A stretch of 64,000 nt of DNA from Desulfuromonas versatilis (GTDB taxonomy: Bacteria; Desulfobacterota; Desulfuromonadia; Desulfuromonadales; NIT-T3): the NCBI RefSeq assembly GCF_019704135.1, contig NZ_AP024355.1:1544001-1608000 (forward strand), given 5' to 3'. How positions within the stretch are numbered: the first letter of the stretch is position 1; each line of letters begins with the position of its first letter. A model generated the notes under the pieces. That model did not search any database, had not been told where the DNA came from, and saw only the letters and a list, made by a program, of their open reading frames with translations. A program made the position numbers and the translations under genes. Of this stretch, positions 44,945 through 53,429 are shown one piece after another.

Positions 44945-45733
44945 ATGGCGAAAATGCCCGCTCTCTTCGTAGGCCATGGCTCCCCGATGAACCTGGTCCT
45001 CGAAAACGACTACACCCGCGGTCTGCGGCAGCTGGGTCCGCGCCTGCCCCGCCCCGAGGCCATCTGCGTGGTCTCGGCCCACTGGCTGACGCGCGGAACC
45101 TTCGTCTCCTGCCAGCCCGAGCCCAGGCAGATCTACGACTTCTACGGCTTCCCGCAGGAGTTGTACGAAATCCGCTACCGGCCGCAGGGGCATCCGGGGC
45201 TGGCCGCGCGGGCGGTCGAGCTGCTGCGGGGTGTCGTGCCGACAGCGGCCTGCGACGCCGGCTGGGGGGATGACCACGCCGGCTGGAGCGTGCTGCACCA
45301 CCTGTTTCCCAAGGCCGATGTGCCGGTGTTCCTGGTCAGCATCGACATGGCGGCCCCGGCCGCTACCCACCTCGCGCTGGGGCGGGCCCTGGCGCCACTG
45401 CGCGACGAGGGGGTGCTGATCCTGGGCAGCGGCAATATCGTGCACAACCTGCGGCTGGCCGACCTGGGCGATGTGGACGCGCCTCCGGAGCCCCTTGGCC
45501 TAGCCTTCGACGCCGCCATGAAACAGGCGCTGCTCGCCGGCGACCTGGAGACGCTGGTCAATTACCAGCAACTGGGGGAGACGGCCCGCTATGCGGTGCC
45601 GACTCCGGACCATTATTACCCCATGCTCTATCCCGCCGCGGTCAGGGGGCAGGGTGAGCCGCTCAGCTTTACCTGCGAGATTTTCCAGAACCGCGCGGTG
45701 TCGATGCGGGCGTTTCTGGTCGGTGAACATTGA
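44945..45733 (+). CDS. DODA-type (YgiD) extradiol ring-opening dioxygenase family protein
   Basis: The 262-residue protein has PALFVGHGSPMNLV, VVSAHWLT, IYDFYGFPQELYEIRY, WGDDHAGWSVLHHLFP, ILGSGNIVHNL and YAVPTPDHYYPML, giving the His ligands of the LigB/DODA family (zinc or non-heme iron, 4,5-DOPA-type dioxygenase). The biological substrate in bacteria is unclear. ATG at 44945 follows GGAAAGG. It precedes a cupredoxin gene by 29 bp. Confidence 0.88.
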   Translation: MAKMPALFVGHGSPMNLVLENDYTRGLRQLGPRLPRPEAICVVSAHWLTRGTFVSCQPEPRQIYDFYGFPQELYEIRYRPQGHPGLAARAVELLRGVVPTAACDAGWGDDHAGWSVLHHLFPKADVPVFLVSIDMAAPAATHLALGRALAPLRDEGVLILGSGNIVHNLRLADLGDVDAPPEPLGLAFDAAMKQALLAGDLETLVNYQQLGETARYAVPTPDHYYPMLYPAAVRGQGEPLSFTCEIFQNRAVSMRAFLVGEH

Positions 45734-45762
45734 ACTTTCCAAAACTCAAAAAGGAGGCGGCG

Positions 45763-46224
45763 ATGAAGAAAACCTCGAGCTTCATTTCACTTTTTGTCGC
45801 AGTGGCGGTTTTCGCCTGTATGAACCTTGCCGTGGCGGCGGGGGATCTGACCGGTCAGGACCCGGTGGAGGTCAAGGTGCGGTTGGGAGACGAGAAGGGC
45901 GCCCTGCGGTTTTTCCCGGATCAGCTGGAGTTCGAGACCGGACGGCTGTACAAGTTGGTGCTGCACAACCCCAGCACCATGAAGCATTATTTCAGCTCCG
46001 AGGGGCTCTCCAGGGCGGTGTTCACCCGCAAGGCGCAGGTTCTGGGTGCCGACGGCAGCACCATCGCCGAAATCAAGGGGCAGATCCGCGAGATCGAAGT
46101 CTACCCCGGCGGCACCGCCGAGTGGTGGTTCGTGCCGGTCAAGACCGGGACCCTGAAGGATCTCAACTGCTCCATCGCCGGGCACGCCGAGGGGGGGATG
46201 ACCGGGACGATCACCATCAAGTGA
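45763..46224 (+). CDS. Periplasmic cupredoxin-like copper protein
   Basis: The 153-residue protein has a signal peptide (MKKTSSFISLFVAVAVFACM...AVAA), a beta-rich core and type 1 copper ligands: His in TMKHYF, Cys in LNCSIAGH, the following His and a Met in EGGMTG. A small blue-copper-type electron carrier or copper-binding protein in the periplasm is likely. ATG at 45763 has AAGGAGGCGGCG upstream. It lies 29 bp downstream of the dioxygenase gene, so the two are in the same transcript. Confidence 0.8.
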   Translation: MKKTSSFISLFVAVAVFACMNLAVAAGDLTGQDPVEVKVRLGDEKGALRFFPDQLEFETGRLYKLVLHNPSTMKHYFSSEGLSRAVFTRKAQVLGADGSTIAEIKGQIREIEVYPGGTAEWWFVPVKTGTLKDLNCSIAGHAEGGMTGTITIK

Positions 46225-46255
46225 TGGCTCTGCGGGCATTGCTCACCCCCACCCT

Positions 46256-46285
46256 GTCCCTCCCCCATCGCGGGGGAGGGGATGT
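46256..46285. repeat. CCCTCCCCC-type palindrome
   Basis: CCCTCCCCC-ATCG-CGGGGGAGGGG sits 32 bp after the cupredoxin stop; it lacks a T run, so it is more likely a repeat than a terminator. Confidence 0.55.
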
Positions 46286-46400
46286 TGCCTGGTGGAGGGG
46301 GGGGGCTTGATTCCCGGTTTTGCTCGATCAGATTTTATCCGGCAGTTTCAGATTTGATCCGCGTTCCATTGCCCTTGGGTTTTTTATTAAACGCCCGCCC
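46286..46400. other. Gap with MITE-like fragment
   Basis: CGATCAGATTTTATCCG and CAGATTTGATCCG (46326-46364) resemble parts of the terminal inverted repeats of the elements at 48311 and 61391 and may be a degenerate copy. Confidence 0.3.
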
Positions 46401-47405
46401 TTAATGCCCCAGGTATTGCGCCATGGGGATCAGCCGCTGGTAATCCTGGTAGGTCAGCGAGCTCTCCCAATGGCCCCCGAGCATCCCCGCGGCGACGCCG
46501 CCGGCGTAGATGCCGAGCACCAGCACGGGGAAGACCCAGCGGGGCAAGGGGCGCTTCCAGAAGGGGGGCGCCATGGCCAGGGACCGCTCCGGGCAGGCCT
46601 CGACGCAGGTCAGGCAGCCGGTGCATTCGGGGCTGGACAGGCTGGCCTTGCGGTGTACCGGCAGCCGCGACGGGCAGGCGCGGCTGCAGCGCAGGCAGCC
46701 GGTGCAGGTGGCGCTGTCGCGGCGGATCTTCATCGGACTGAGCATGCTCACCAGCCCTAAAAGGGCGCCGTAGGGGCAGAGATAGCGGCACCAGAAGTTC
46801 TTGTAGAGCAGGGAGAGGACCGCCAGCACCGCCAGCACGATGATGGTGGTCAGCGACATGCCGGTGAAGAAGTGCAGCATCTTCACATCGCTGATCGCCC
46901 AGTAGGGGGCGCGCAGAAATCCGGCCAAAGCCCGGGCCGGCATGTCGAGCAGGATGATCTTGGCGAAAAACAGCAGCAGCAGGTACTTGAGGCCCCGCAG
47001 CGGGATGTCGAGCCAGTTCCAGATAGCGAAGTTGCGGCCGAACAGGCTCTGCCCCAGCTTCCACAACGCCTCGGAGAGAGTCCCCACCGGGCAGAGCCAG
47101 GAGCAGAAGGATTTTTTCGCCAGCAGGCTCATGGCGACAAAGGTCAGGAACAGCACCAGGGCGGCCGGATGAACCGGGTCGAAGACGCCGGTGGCCACCC
47201 AGTACTTGAGGCTGGTCAGCGCGCCGATGGGCAGAAAACCCTCCACCCCGGGCGGGCGGAGGTAGAGCGGCGTGGCGCCGCCGGTTTCGAAGTGGCGGAC
47301 AAACAGGCCGAACTGCACGCCGATAAACAGGATCCAGAGGAAAAAGCCCCACTGGACCAGTTGCCGCCAGGTACCTGTACTCTTGAACTTTTCTTTCAAT
47401 GCCAT
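46401..47405 (-). CDS. 4Fe-4S polyferredoxin membrane protein (NosR/NapH-like)
   Basis: The 334-residue membrane protein has several transmembrane segments, the two CxxxCP-type loops KSFCSWLCPVGTLSE and FWCRYLCPYGALLG, and two soluble ferredoxin motifs, TCTGCLRCSRACPS and ECTGCLTCVEACPE. This NapH/NosR-C-terminal layout moves electrons across the membrane, but no partner reductase is adjacent. ATG at 47405 has GAAGGA upstream; a TTG-ATC extension of two codons is possible. It is minus-strand and alone. Confidence 0.82.
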   Translation of the reverse strand: MALKEKFKSTGTWRQLVQWGFFLWILFIGVQFGLFVRHFETGGATPLYLRPPGVEGFLPIGALTSLKYWVATGVFDPVHPAALVLFLTFVAMSLLAKKSFCSWLCPVGTLSEALWKLGQSLFGRNFAIWNWLDIPLRGLKYLLLLFFAKIILLDMPARALAGFLRAPYWAISDVKMLHFFTGMSLTTIIVLAVLAVLSLLYKNFWCRYLCPYGALLGLVSMLSPMKIRRDSATCTGCLRCSRACPSRLPVHRKASLSSPECTGCLTCVEACPERSLAMAPPFWKRPLPRWVFPVLVLGIYAGGVAAGMLGGHWESSLTYQDYQRLIPMAQYLGH

Positions 47406-47598
47406 GATCAATCCTTCGGGGAAATATTTCAGGGGTTGCTGCTTTGCCTCGGCAAACTAGCACAGAATAGATAGGACGGGCATTGACTCAGGTCATTTTT
47501 TTCGCTGGGCGTGATCATGGGTTGAGGGGGGCGGACATTGGTGGCATACTCCCGATATCGGGAAGGGTGTTTTTTAGCGCATTTCATGGGATGAATCG

Positions 47599-48228
47599 AT
47601 GATCACACTTTCGCAACTGGCCCTGTTCTCCGCCGCATCGCTGCTTCTCATCTTCACCCCGGGGCCGGACATCATCTACGTCATGACCCGCGGCATGGCC
47701 CAGGGGCGGGGGGCGGCGCTGGCCGCGGCGGCCGGCTTCAGCCTCGGCAACCTGGTGCACACCTTTTTCGCCGTGGTCGGGCTCTCGGCCCTGCTCACCT
47801 CCTCGGCGACGGCCTTCCAGCTGGTCAAGTACGCCGGCGCCGTCTACCTGGTCTACCTGGGGATCAAAATGCTGCGCAGCGGCTCGCCGGTCTCCGTTCC
47901 GGGCGCGGCGCCGACCCTGCAGAACGGGGTCATTTTCCGCCAGAGCATCATCGCCAACATCCTCAACCCCAAGGTTGCGGTCTTCTTTCTTGCCTTCTTC
48001 CCCCAGTTCGTCGACCATTCCCGGGGCCACGCCGCCTGGCAGATGCTGACCCTCGGCTGCACGTTCGTGGTGCTGACCGCCATCGGCTTCGGCCTGGTGG
48101 GGATCTGCTCGGGGTGGATCGGCGGCTTCCTGCAGCGCGCCCCGCGCATCGGCAGCCGCATCGGGCATTTTGCCGGCGGCATCCTGATCGCCCTGGGACT
48201 GCGTCTGGCCTGGCCGGAACGGGGTTAG
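47599..48228 (+). CDS. LysE/RhtB family amino acid exporter
   Basis: The 209-residue protein has LLLIFTPGPDIIYVMTRGMA, KYAGAVYLVYLGIKMLRSG and FRQSIIANILNPKVAVFFLAFFPQF, diagnostic of LysE/RhtB translocators; six membrane segments. Exports amino acids (substrate unknown). ATG 47599 lacks a clear ribosome-binding site. A terminator follows at 48256-48290. Confidence 0.88.
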   Translation: MITLSQLALFSAASLLLIFTPGPDIIYVMTRGMAQGRGAALAAAAGFSLGNLVHTFFAVVGLSALLTSSATAFQLVKYAGAVYLVYLGIKMLRSGSPVSVPGAAPTLQNGVIFRQSIIANILNPKVAVFFLAFFPQFVDHSRGHAAWQMLTLGCTFVVLTAIGFGLVGICSGWIGGFLQRAPRIGSRIGHFAGGILIALGLRLAWPERG

Positions 48229-48255
48229 CCCGGGGCCGATCGCTAGGGATGAACA

Positions 48256-48292
48256 AAAGGGGCAGGGCCTTCGGGCGCCTGCCCCTTTATGT
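48256..48292 (+). terminator. Intrinsic terminator after the LysE-type gene
   Basis: AAAGGGGCAGG pairs with CCTGCCCCTTT around a GCCTTCGGGCG loop, with a short T tail. Confidence 0.75.
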
Positions 48293-48310
48293 TGAACCCT
48301 TTTGATTCTG

Positions 48311-48453
48311 GAAAGGCAATTGGCCACGGATCAAATCTGATCAAATCTGATTTTCAAAGAAAAAAAAAGCAGGGTCGAATGCCAAATTGGGAAACTCGGA
48401 AGATAGATCATGTTTTGCTTTATCCGATCTTATCCGTGGCTAATTGCCTTTTT
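48311..48453. mobile_element. MITE-like element, copy 1
   Basis: A 143-bp segment with terminal inverted repeats of about 30 bp: GAAAGGCAATTGGCCACGGA at the left and, on the opposite strand at the right, GAAAAAGGCAATTAGCCACG followed by GATAAG. No gene inside. A related element is at 61391-61534. Confidence 0.7.
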
Positions 48454-48472
48454 CAGGGGTTTTCAGAGCCGA

Positions 48473-49363
48473 CTATTTCCCAAACCTCCCCCGGGCAAAA
48501 TTCACCAGGGTTTCCGTCAATTCCTTGATCGCGCCGGTCTTGAGATCCCAGTGGTGCCAGTAGAGGTGTACCGGGCTTTTCGCTTCGGGGCGCAGGTCGA
48601 GGGCGGCGGCGCCGGCCAGCAGGGGGGCGACCTGCGGCTGGGGGACCAGGCCGTAGCCGAGCCCGGCGGCGATGGCCCCGAGAAAGGCGTGGGTCGAGGG
48701 GATGTAGTGATGGGGAAAGTCGTGGTGGGTGATCCCGAGCTGCTCCTCGAGGAAGCGGTAATGGAGCCGGTCCTTCTCGTTGTAGATAACTGCCGGGGCC
48801 TTGGCGATCGCCTCGGACCGCAGGCCGTCGGGAAACCACTCGGCGGCGAAGGCCGGACTGGCGACGCAGCGGTAGTCCATGCTGCCCAGGTAGACCGCTG
48901 AACACCCCTGCAGCGGTTCGGAGCGGGTGCTGACGCAGCCCAGGACCAGGCCGTCGCGCAGCAGGCGGTGGGTTTCGTCCTGATCGTCCACCGAGAGCCG
49001 CAGGGTGAAGTTCCGGGAGAGGGCCAGCGGCGCTACCGCATCGATGAACCAGGTGGCCAGGCTGTCTTCGTTGATGCCGATGGGCAGGGGAAGAAATTCG
49101 CCCTGGCGGGGAAGGCTGATTTCGCCTCGCAGGTCGCTTTCCAGCTGCGCCACTTGCTGGTAATGGGCAAGCAGCCGCTGCCCCATAGCGGTGGGCTGGG
49201 GCGGGTTGCCGCGGATGATCAGCGGCGAGCCGAGCTGGTCCTCGAGCTGGCGGATGCGCTGGGAGATGGCGGACTGGGTCAGGTGCAGCCGTTTGGCCGC
49301 CTTGTCGAAGCCACCCTCCTGGCAGACCATGGCCAGGGCCCTGAGCAGTTTATAATCGAGCAT
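48473..49363 (-). CDS. argP: LysR family regulator ArgP (IciA)-like
   Basis: The 296-residue LysR-type protein begins MLDYKLLRALAMVCQEGGFDKAAKRLHLTQSAISQRIRQLED, the ArgP signature, and has the ArgP-like LPIGINEDSLATWFIDA and SVDDQDETHRLLRDG. ArgP senses lysine/arginine and activates the ArgO exporter. Here it is divergent from an EamA transporter and an ArgO-like exporter, which fits that role. The intergenic space to the EamA gene is 100 bp. Confidence 0.9.
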   Translation of the reverse strand: MLDYKLLRALAMVCQEGGFDKAAKRLHLTQSAISQRIRQLEDQLGSPLIIRGNPPQPTAMGQRLLAHYQQVAQLESDLRGEISLPRQGEFLPLPIGINEDSLATWFIDAVAPLALSRNFTLRLSVDDQDETHRLLRDGLVLGCVSTRSEPLQGCSAVYLGSMDYRCVASPAFAAEWFPDGLRSEAIAKAPAVIYNEKDRLHYRFLEEQLGITHHDFPHHYIPSTHAFLGAIAAGLGYGLVPQPQVAPLLAGAAALDLRPEAKSPVHLYWHHWDLKTGAIKELTETLVNFARGRFGK

Positions 49364-49463
49364 GGCTTTATATTATTTTTTCTTATGGCCAAAGACAATA
49401 ATTAATTTCTCTTTTGGGGTTTCCTTCGCTAGACTCCCGCCATCTATTGCAAGGGAGATCGCC

Positions 49464-50303
49464 ATGAGCGCCGTAAGTCTTGCCCTGGTCGCCTGTCTGG
49501 GGTGGGGAATCGCCGATTTTCTGGGAGGGTTCAAAAGTCGCGCCCTTCCGGTCATCACCGTTCTGCTGGTATCGACCAGCTGCGGCCTGGCCGCCATGGC
49601 CGCAATTGCCCTGAACCGTGGGGTTGTGCTGCAGTTCGGCGCACACCTGGGTTATGCGGCCGCCGGGGGGATCGCCGGGCTGGTGGGGCTGATCTGTCTT
49701 TACCGCGGCATGGCCATCGGCGCCATGTCCATCGTCGCGCCGATCAGCGCCCTGGGGGTGCTGCTGCCGGTAACCTTCGGGCTGGTCGCCGGCGATCTGC
49801 CGAGCCCCTGGCAAACCCTGGGGATGGTCGCCGCCCTTGCCGGGGCGGTGCTGGTCTCCCGCGAGAAACGGACCCTCGAACCTTCCCCGAAAAAAATTGC
49901 CGACGGCGTTCTGCTGGCCGCCGGGGCCGCCCTGGCCATCGGCATATTCTACGTGGTCATGGACCGGGCCAGCGACATCGACCCCTTGGGCGCCTCGCTG
50001 GTGATGCGCCTGACCCAGTTCGCCCTGCTGATCCCGCTGGTGCTGGTCAGCCGGCCCTGCCTGCGGGTCGGGCCCGGGCACTGGCCGTTTCTGATCGGCA
50101 TGGGGGTGCTCGACGCGCTGGCGGGGCTGGCTTACGCCATCGCCACCGCGCAGGGGATGCTCAGCCTGGTGGCGGTACTGGGTTCGCTCTACCCGGCGGT
50201 CACCGTGCTGCTCGCCATCCTGGTGCTGCGCGAGCGCCCGCAGCGGATCCAGTTCGCCGGCGTGGCCCTGGCCCTGGCCGGGGTGGCGCTGATCACACTC
50301 TGA
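49464..50303 (+). CDS. EamA family (DMT) transporter
   Basis: The 279-residue protein has ten predicted membrane segments and two EamA repeats: LVACLGWGIADFLGG at the start and LSLVAVLGSLYPAVTVLLAILVLRERPQRIQ at the end. Metabolite exporter of unknown substrate. ATG at 49464 follows AAGGGAGATC. It is the first gene in the plus-strand pair divergent from argP and is 23 bp from the ArgO-like gene. Confidence 0.88.
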   Translation: MSAVSLALVACLGWGIADFLGGFKSRALPVITVLLVSTSCGLAAMAAIALNRGVVLQFGAHLGYAAAGGIAGLVGLICLYRGMAIGAMSIVAPISALGVLLPVTFGLVAGDLPSPWQTLGMVAALAGAVLVSREKRTLEPSPKKIADGVLLAAGAALAIGIFYVVMDRASDIDPLGASLVMRLTQFALLIPLVLVSRPCLRVGPGHWPFLIGMGVLDALAGLAYAIATAQGMLSLVAVLGSLYPAVTVLLAILVLRERPQRIQFAGVALALAGVALITL

Positions 50304-50326
50304 TCCAGAGAGAAATGGGATAGACC

Positions 50327-50968
50327 ATGCACCCGACCCTGTCCCTGGCGCCACTCCTGCAAGGTTTCACCCTGAGCGCCAGCCTGATCATCGCCATCGG
50401 CAGCCAGAACGCCTTCGTCCTGCGCCAGGGGCTGCGCCGCGAGCATGTCTTCGTCGTCTGCACCATCTGCTTTTTCTGCGACGCCGCTCTCATCGCCCTC
50501 GGCGTCGCCGGCTTCGGCTCGCTGGTGGCCTCCTCGCCCCTGCTGCTGCGTTTCACCTACTGGGCGGGCGCGGCCTTTCTGTTTGCCTACGGCCTGCGCG
50601 CCTTTCGCGCGGCGCTCAAACCCGGGAGCCTGGCGGTCGATGTTTCGGGCACCCTGGCTGCCGGCCTGGGCCGGGTGGCCCTCACCACCCTGGTGCTGAC
50701 CCTGCTCAATCCTCACGTCTATATCGACACGGTGCTGCTGCTCGGCAGTGTCGCCGGCCAGCAGGCAGCCGGGGCCCGCCCCTGGTTCGCCATCGGCGCC
50801 GTTTGCGCCTCGCTGCTGTGGTTCTACAGCCTTGGCTACGGCGCCCGGGTGCTGGCGCCCCTGTTCCGGAAACCCTCCGCCTGGCGGGCCCTGGATGGTC
50901 TGATCGGCTGTGTGATGTGGGCGATCGCCGCCAGCCTGGTCTGGCCGCTGCTGGTCGGGGCGGGGTAG
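50327..50968 (+). CDS. argO: ArgO/LysE family amino acid exporter
   Basis: The 213-residue protein has LSASLIIAIGSQNAFVLRQGLRREHVF, the ArgO/LysE N-terminus, and TLVLTLLNPHVYIDTVLLLG. Six membrane segments. Likely exports arginine or lysine. It follows the EamA gene by 23 bp, and the ArgP-like regulator is divergent, a gene set expected from known ArgP-ArgO control. Confidence 0.88.
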   Translation: MHPTLSLAPLLQGFTLSASLIIAIGSQNAFVLRQGLRREHVFVVCTICFFCDAALIALGVAGFGSLVASSPLLLRFTYWAGAAFLFAYGLRAFRAALKPGSLAVDVSGTLAAGLGRVALTTLVLTLLNPHVYIDTVLLLGSVAGQQAAGARPWFAIGAVCASLLWFYSLGYGARVLAPLFRKPSAWRALDGLIGCVMWAIAASLVWPLLVGAG

Positions 50969-51061
50969 GGGGACCATGGACTTGCTGCTTGTCACCAGGG
51001 ATTTGGCATGCTATATCCTTGAAGAATAAGTGGTGATCGAAATAGCTTGCAGGGGTTGGTC

Positions 51062-51373
51062 ATGTATCGGGCAATCGAGGAGAAAAAAACTGAACTATCC
51101 CACTTGTGCCGGGTCCACCGAGTCCAAAGACTGTCTATTTTCGGTTCAGCTACCTCAAATCATTTTGACCCTTCTCGCAGTGATCTCGATTTTCTGGTTG
51201 AATTCCAGCCACTTTCCCCAGCTGAGCATGCTGAACACTATTTCGGCTTGGCTGAAGATCTGAAAAATCTATTCGATCTGGAAGTCGACCTGGTGGAATC
51301 AGCCCCAATCAACAACCCTTATTTTCGCAAAGCCATCGAAGATACCAGGATTCATCTCTACGATGCGGCTTGA
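51062..51373 (+). CDS. mntA: MntA-type nucleotidyltransferase antitoxin
   Basis: The 103-residue protein has the minimal nucleotidyltransferase motif LSIFGSATSNHFDPSRSDLD, i.e. G-S-x10-D-x-D, and LFDLEVDLVE. Members AMPylate the HepT toxin and neutralise it (type VII). The ATG at 51062 is followed by an overlap of 11 bp with the HepT gene. Confidence 0.85.
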   Translation: MYRAIEEKKTELSHLCRVHRVQRLSIFGSATSNHFDPSRSDLDFLVEFQPLSPAEHAEHYFGLAEDLKNLFDLEVDLVESAPINNPYFRKAIEDTRIHLYDAA

Positions 51374-51707
51374 GATCCTGAAATATCTTTACGACATCGA
51401 TCATGCCTGTGAGTTGCTTGCGCAATTCACCTCGGGCAAGGGCCTCGAAGATTATCAGGCTGATCCTATGCTGCGTTCCGCGGTGGAGCGTCAGTTTGAA
51501 ATTGTCGGCGAGGCTTTAAATCAGGCCCTGCGCCGCGAGCCAACGCTGGCCGATCAAATCAGTCATTCCGGCCGCATCGTTGCTTTTCGAAACCGCCTTA
51601 TTCACGGATATGCCACCGTTGCGGATGAGATGGTCTGGGGCATCGTCGAAAGTTACCTTCCTGTGTTGAAACAGGAGGTCGCCGTCCTGCTCCAAGCCGC
51701 CCGATAA
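51363..51707 (+). CDS. hepT: HepT-type HEPN ribonuclease toxin
   Basis: The 114-residue protein has GRIVAFRNRLIHGYATVADEM, with R-x4-H-x-Y, the catalytic/AMPylation motif of HepT (DUF86) toxins. It overlaps the MntA gene and is the toxin of the pair. Confidence 0.88.
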   Translation: MRLEILKYLYDIDHACELLAQFTSGKGLEDYQADPMLRSAVERQFEIVGEALNQALRREPTLADQISHSGRIVAFRNRLIHGYATVADEMVWGIVESYLPVLKQEVAVLLQAAR

Positions 51708-51799
51708 AAGTCCTTTCCCTTGGTCGACCGACTGTTTATTTCTTAAGATCAGCAATTCACCGATAAATTTCGCCTGAACCAATGGGTTTGGGGCCAGCC
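51708..51799. other. Gap before repeat copy A
   Basis: About 90 bp, no gene or signal recognised. Confidence 0.3.
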
Positions 51800-51922
51800 A
51801 AGAGTGTAAGTGCTTGGCCTGATTGAGTGATTCAAAAAATCTGAGGCGCACCCATAGGTTCGCCGGTGGTTTTTTTAATACTTAGGCAGGTCAATGACTT
51901 GCGCAATTGCCCGGTCAGAACT
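51800..51922. repeat. Dispersed repeat copy A flanking azlCD
   Basis: The 123-bp segment (AGAGTGTAAGTGCTTGGCCT at the left and CCCGGTCAGAACT at the right) recurs at 53032-53154 in the same orientation, mostly identical. Together they bracket azlD and azlC. Confidence 0.85.
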
Positions 51923-51929
51923 AGCTGAA

Positions 51930-52253
51930 TCAGGCATTGGTCAGCACCCACAACGCCGCCATGCCCGCGCCGATGGTCAGCAGCACGTTGCGGGTGCGCC
52001 AGGCGACGATGGCGGCGATCAGCCCGGCCCACATGCGTTCGTTGCCGAGGGAAAAGGCCGCGTGCTGGGGGAGCACGAAGCTGGGCAGGATCAGGGCCGA
52101 AAGCACCGAGGCGGGCACGAAGCGCAGCACCCGTTGCACGGCAGGGCGTACCTGCCCCCGGCCGAGCAGCCAGATGAAGGAAAAGCGGATCAGGAAGGTG
52201 CCGGCGCCGATACCCGCCATGGTCAGCCACAGGGTCGAGGAGTCAAGGCGCAT
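51930..52253 (-). CDS. azlD: AzlD family branched-chain amino acid exporter subunit
   Basis: The 107-residue protein has four membrane segments, TMAGIGAGTFLIRFSFIWLLG and VPASVLSALILPSFVLP, typical of AzlD. With AzlC it forms a branched-chain amino acid exporter. ATG at 52253 has GGAGGGAAA 8 bp upstream. Overlaps the azlC stop by 11 bp. Confidence 0.85.
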   Translation of the reverse strand: MRLDSSTLWLTMAGIGAGTFLIRFSFIWLLGRGQVRPAVQRVLRFVPASVLSALILPSFVLPQHAAFSLGNERMWAGLIAAIVAWRTRNVLLTIGAGMAALWVLTNA

Positions 52254-52935
52254 GGTGTTTCCCTCCATCGGCCAGGGCGCCGGCGCCGATGCCGCCGAGC
52301 GCGGCGAGGAACAGCCCCAGGTTGTAGGGCAGACCGTGACCGGCCAGCGCCAGCGCTCCGGCGCTGGCCGCCGCGACCAGCGAGGGGCGATCCTTGATTG
52401 CCGGGAACAGCAGGGCGAGAAAGGTCAGGGGGATGGCGAAATCGAGTGACCAGGATTTGGGGATGGCCGCCCCGAGAAACACCCCGGCTGCGGTGCCGGT
52501 CTGCCAGGTCACCCACATGGTCATCGCCGCGCCGAGGTAGTACCAGTGCTTGTGGCGCATGCGCCCGTTGCCGAAGGCGGTGATGGAGATGGCGTAGGCC
52601 TGGTCGGTGAGCAGGTAGGCCAGCGGGGCGCGCCAGTGCAGGGGCAGGCCGTGAAAGTGCGGGGCCAGCGAGGCGCTGTACATGCAGAAGCGCAGGTTGA
52701 TGACCAGAGCAGTAAGGACAATGACCGCCACCGGCGCGTGCCTGCCGACAAGATCCACGGCCGCGAGCTGGGAGGCCCCGGCGAAGACGATGTAGGACAT
52801 CCCCAGCGCTTCCAGCTCGGAGAGACCTACGCCGACCGCCGAGATCCCGGCGATCAAGGCGAAGGGGATCACCCCGAGGATGATGGGCGATATGTCCCGG
52901 GCGCCTGCGGCAAAAGCCCTTTTGGGTGAGGACAT
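52243..52935 (-). CDS. azlC: AzlC family branched-chain amino acid exporter subunit
   Basis: The 230-residue protein has the AzlC pattern: ILGVIPFALIAGISAVGVGLS, MSYIVFAGASQLAAVDL, LRFCMYSASLAPHF and LLTDQAYAIS. The ATG at 52935 (MSSPKRAFAAG) is favoured over a non-conserved extension that crosses repeat copy B. Forms the exporter with AzlD. Confidence 0.88.
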   Translation of the reverse strand: MSSPKRAFAAGARDISPIILGVIPFALIAGISAVGVGLSELEALGMSYIVFAGASQLAAVDLVGRHAPVAVIVLTALVINLRFCMYSASLAPHFHGLPLHWRAPLAYLLTDQAYAISITAFGNGRMRHKHWYYLGAAMTMWVTWQTGTAAGVFLGAAIPKSWSLDFAIPLTFLALLFPAIKDRPSLVAAASAGALALAGHGLPYNLGLFLAALGGIGAGALADGGKHHAP

Positions 52936-53429
52936 GATATTCCTTGCTGACAGCCCTTTTTCTTGCCCGAAGTGACTATCCCGAAAGGGTAATTCAGCTT
53001 TGAACCTGAATCCGTGGGATCGGGGCGGGAAAAGAGTGTAAGTGCTTGGCCTGAATAAGTGCTTCAAAAAATCTGAGGCGCACCCATAGGTTCGTCGGTG
53101 ATTTTTTGAACGCTTAGGCAGGTCAATGACTTGCGCTATTGCCCGGTCAGAACTCACGAATTCAGGTTGAAGGCCAAGGGGGGATGCCGACCGTGCACCG
53201 TGGAAAGGCAGGCCGGTTCCCAGCGCTTGGAACCTCTCGGTTCGCTGGTCCCAAACGCGGCATCATCGCATAAAATCGGCAACGAAAAAAGATCCAGGCT
53301 GCAAAAAGAATCAGGTTCGGGCCCTGGTGAGGTCGCTTCCGCTATACTTCCATCGAAAGCCCGTTTTCAATTGGCGGCCGACCTGTTAGAGTAGCCCCGG
53401 GCCGCCTGGTCGAAAAGAGGAGTTTGCCG
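52936..53429. other. Gap upstream of azlC with repeat copy B
   Basis: About 490 bp without a gene. Apart from the repeat at 53032-53154 I see no RNA or promoter that can be supported. Confidence 0.4.
53032..53154. repeat. Dispersed repeat copy B flanking azlCD
   Basis: Second copy of the 51800-51922 repeat. It is framed by a short inverted repeat: AACCTGAATCCGTG (about 53003-53016) and CACGAATTCAGGTT (about 53155-53168), one mismatch, as expected for a small non-autonomous element. Confidence 0.75.

Noticed and set aside
48311-48453. CACGGAT inverted repeats as a terminator
   Set aside because: Ends are about 140 bp apart and occur again at 61391; a MITE fits better than a terminator.
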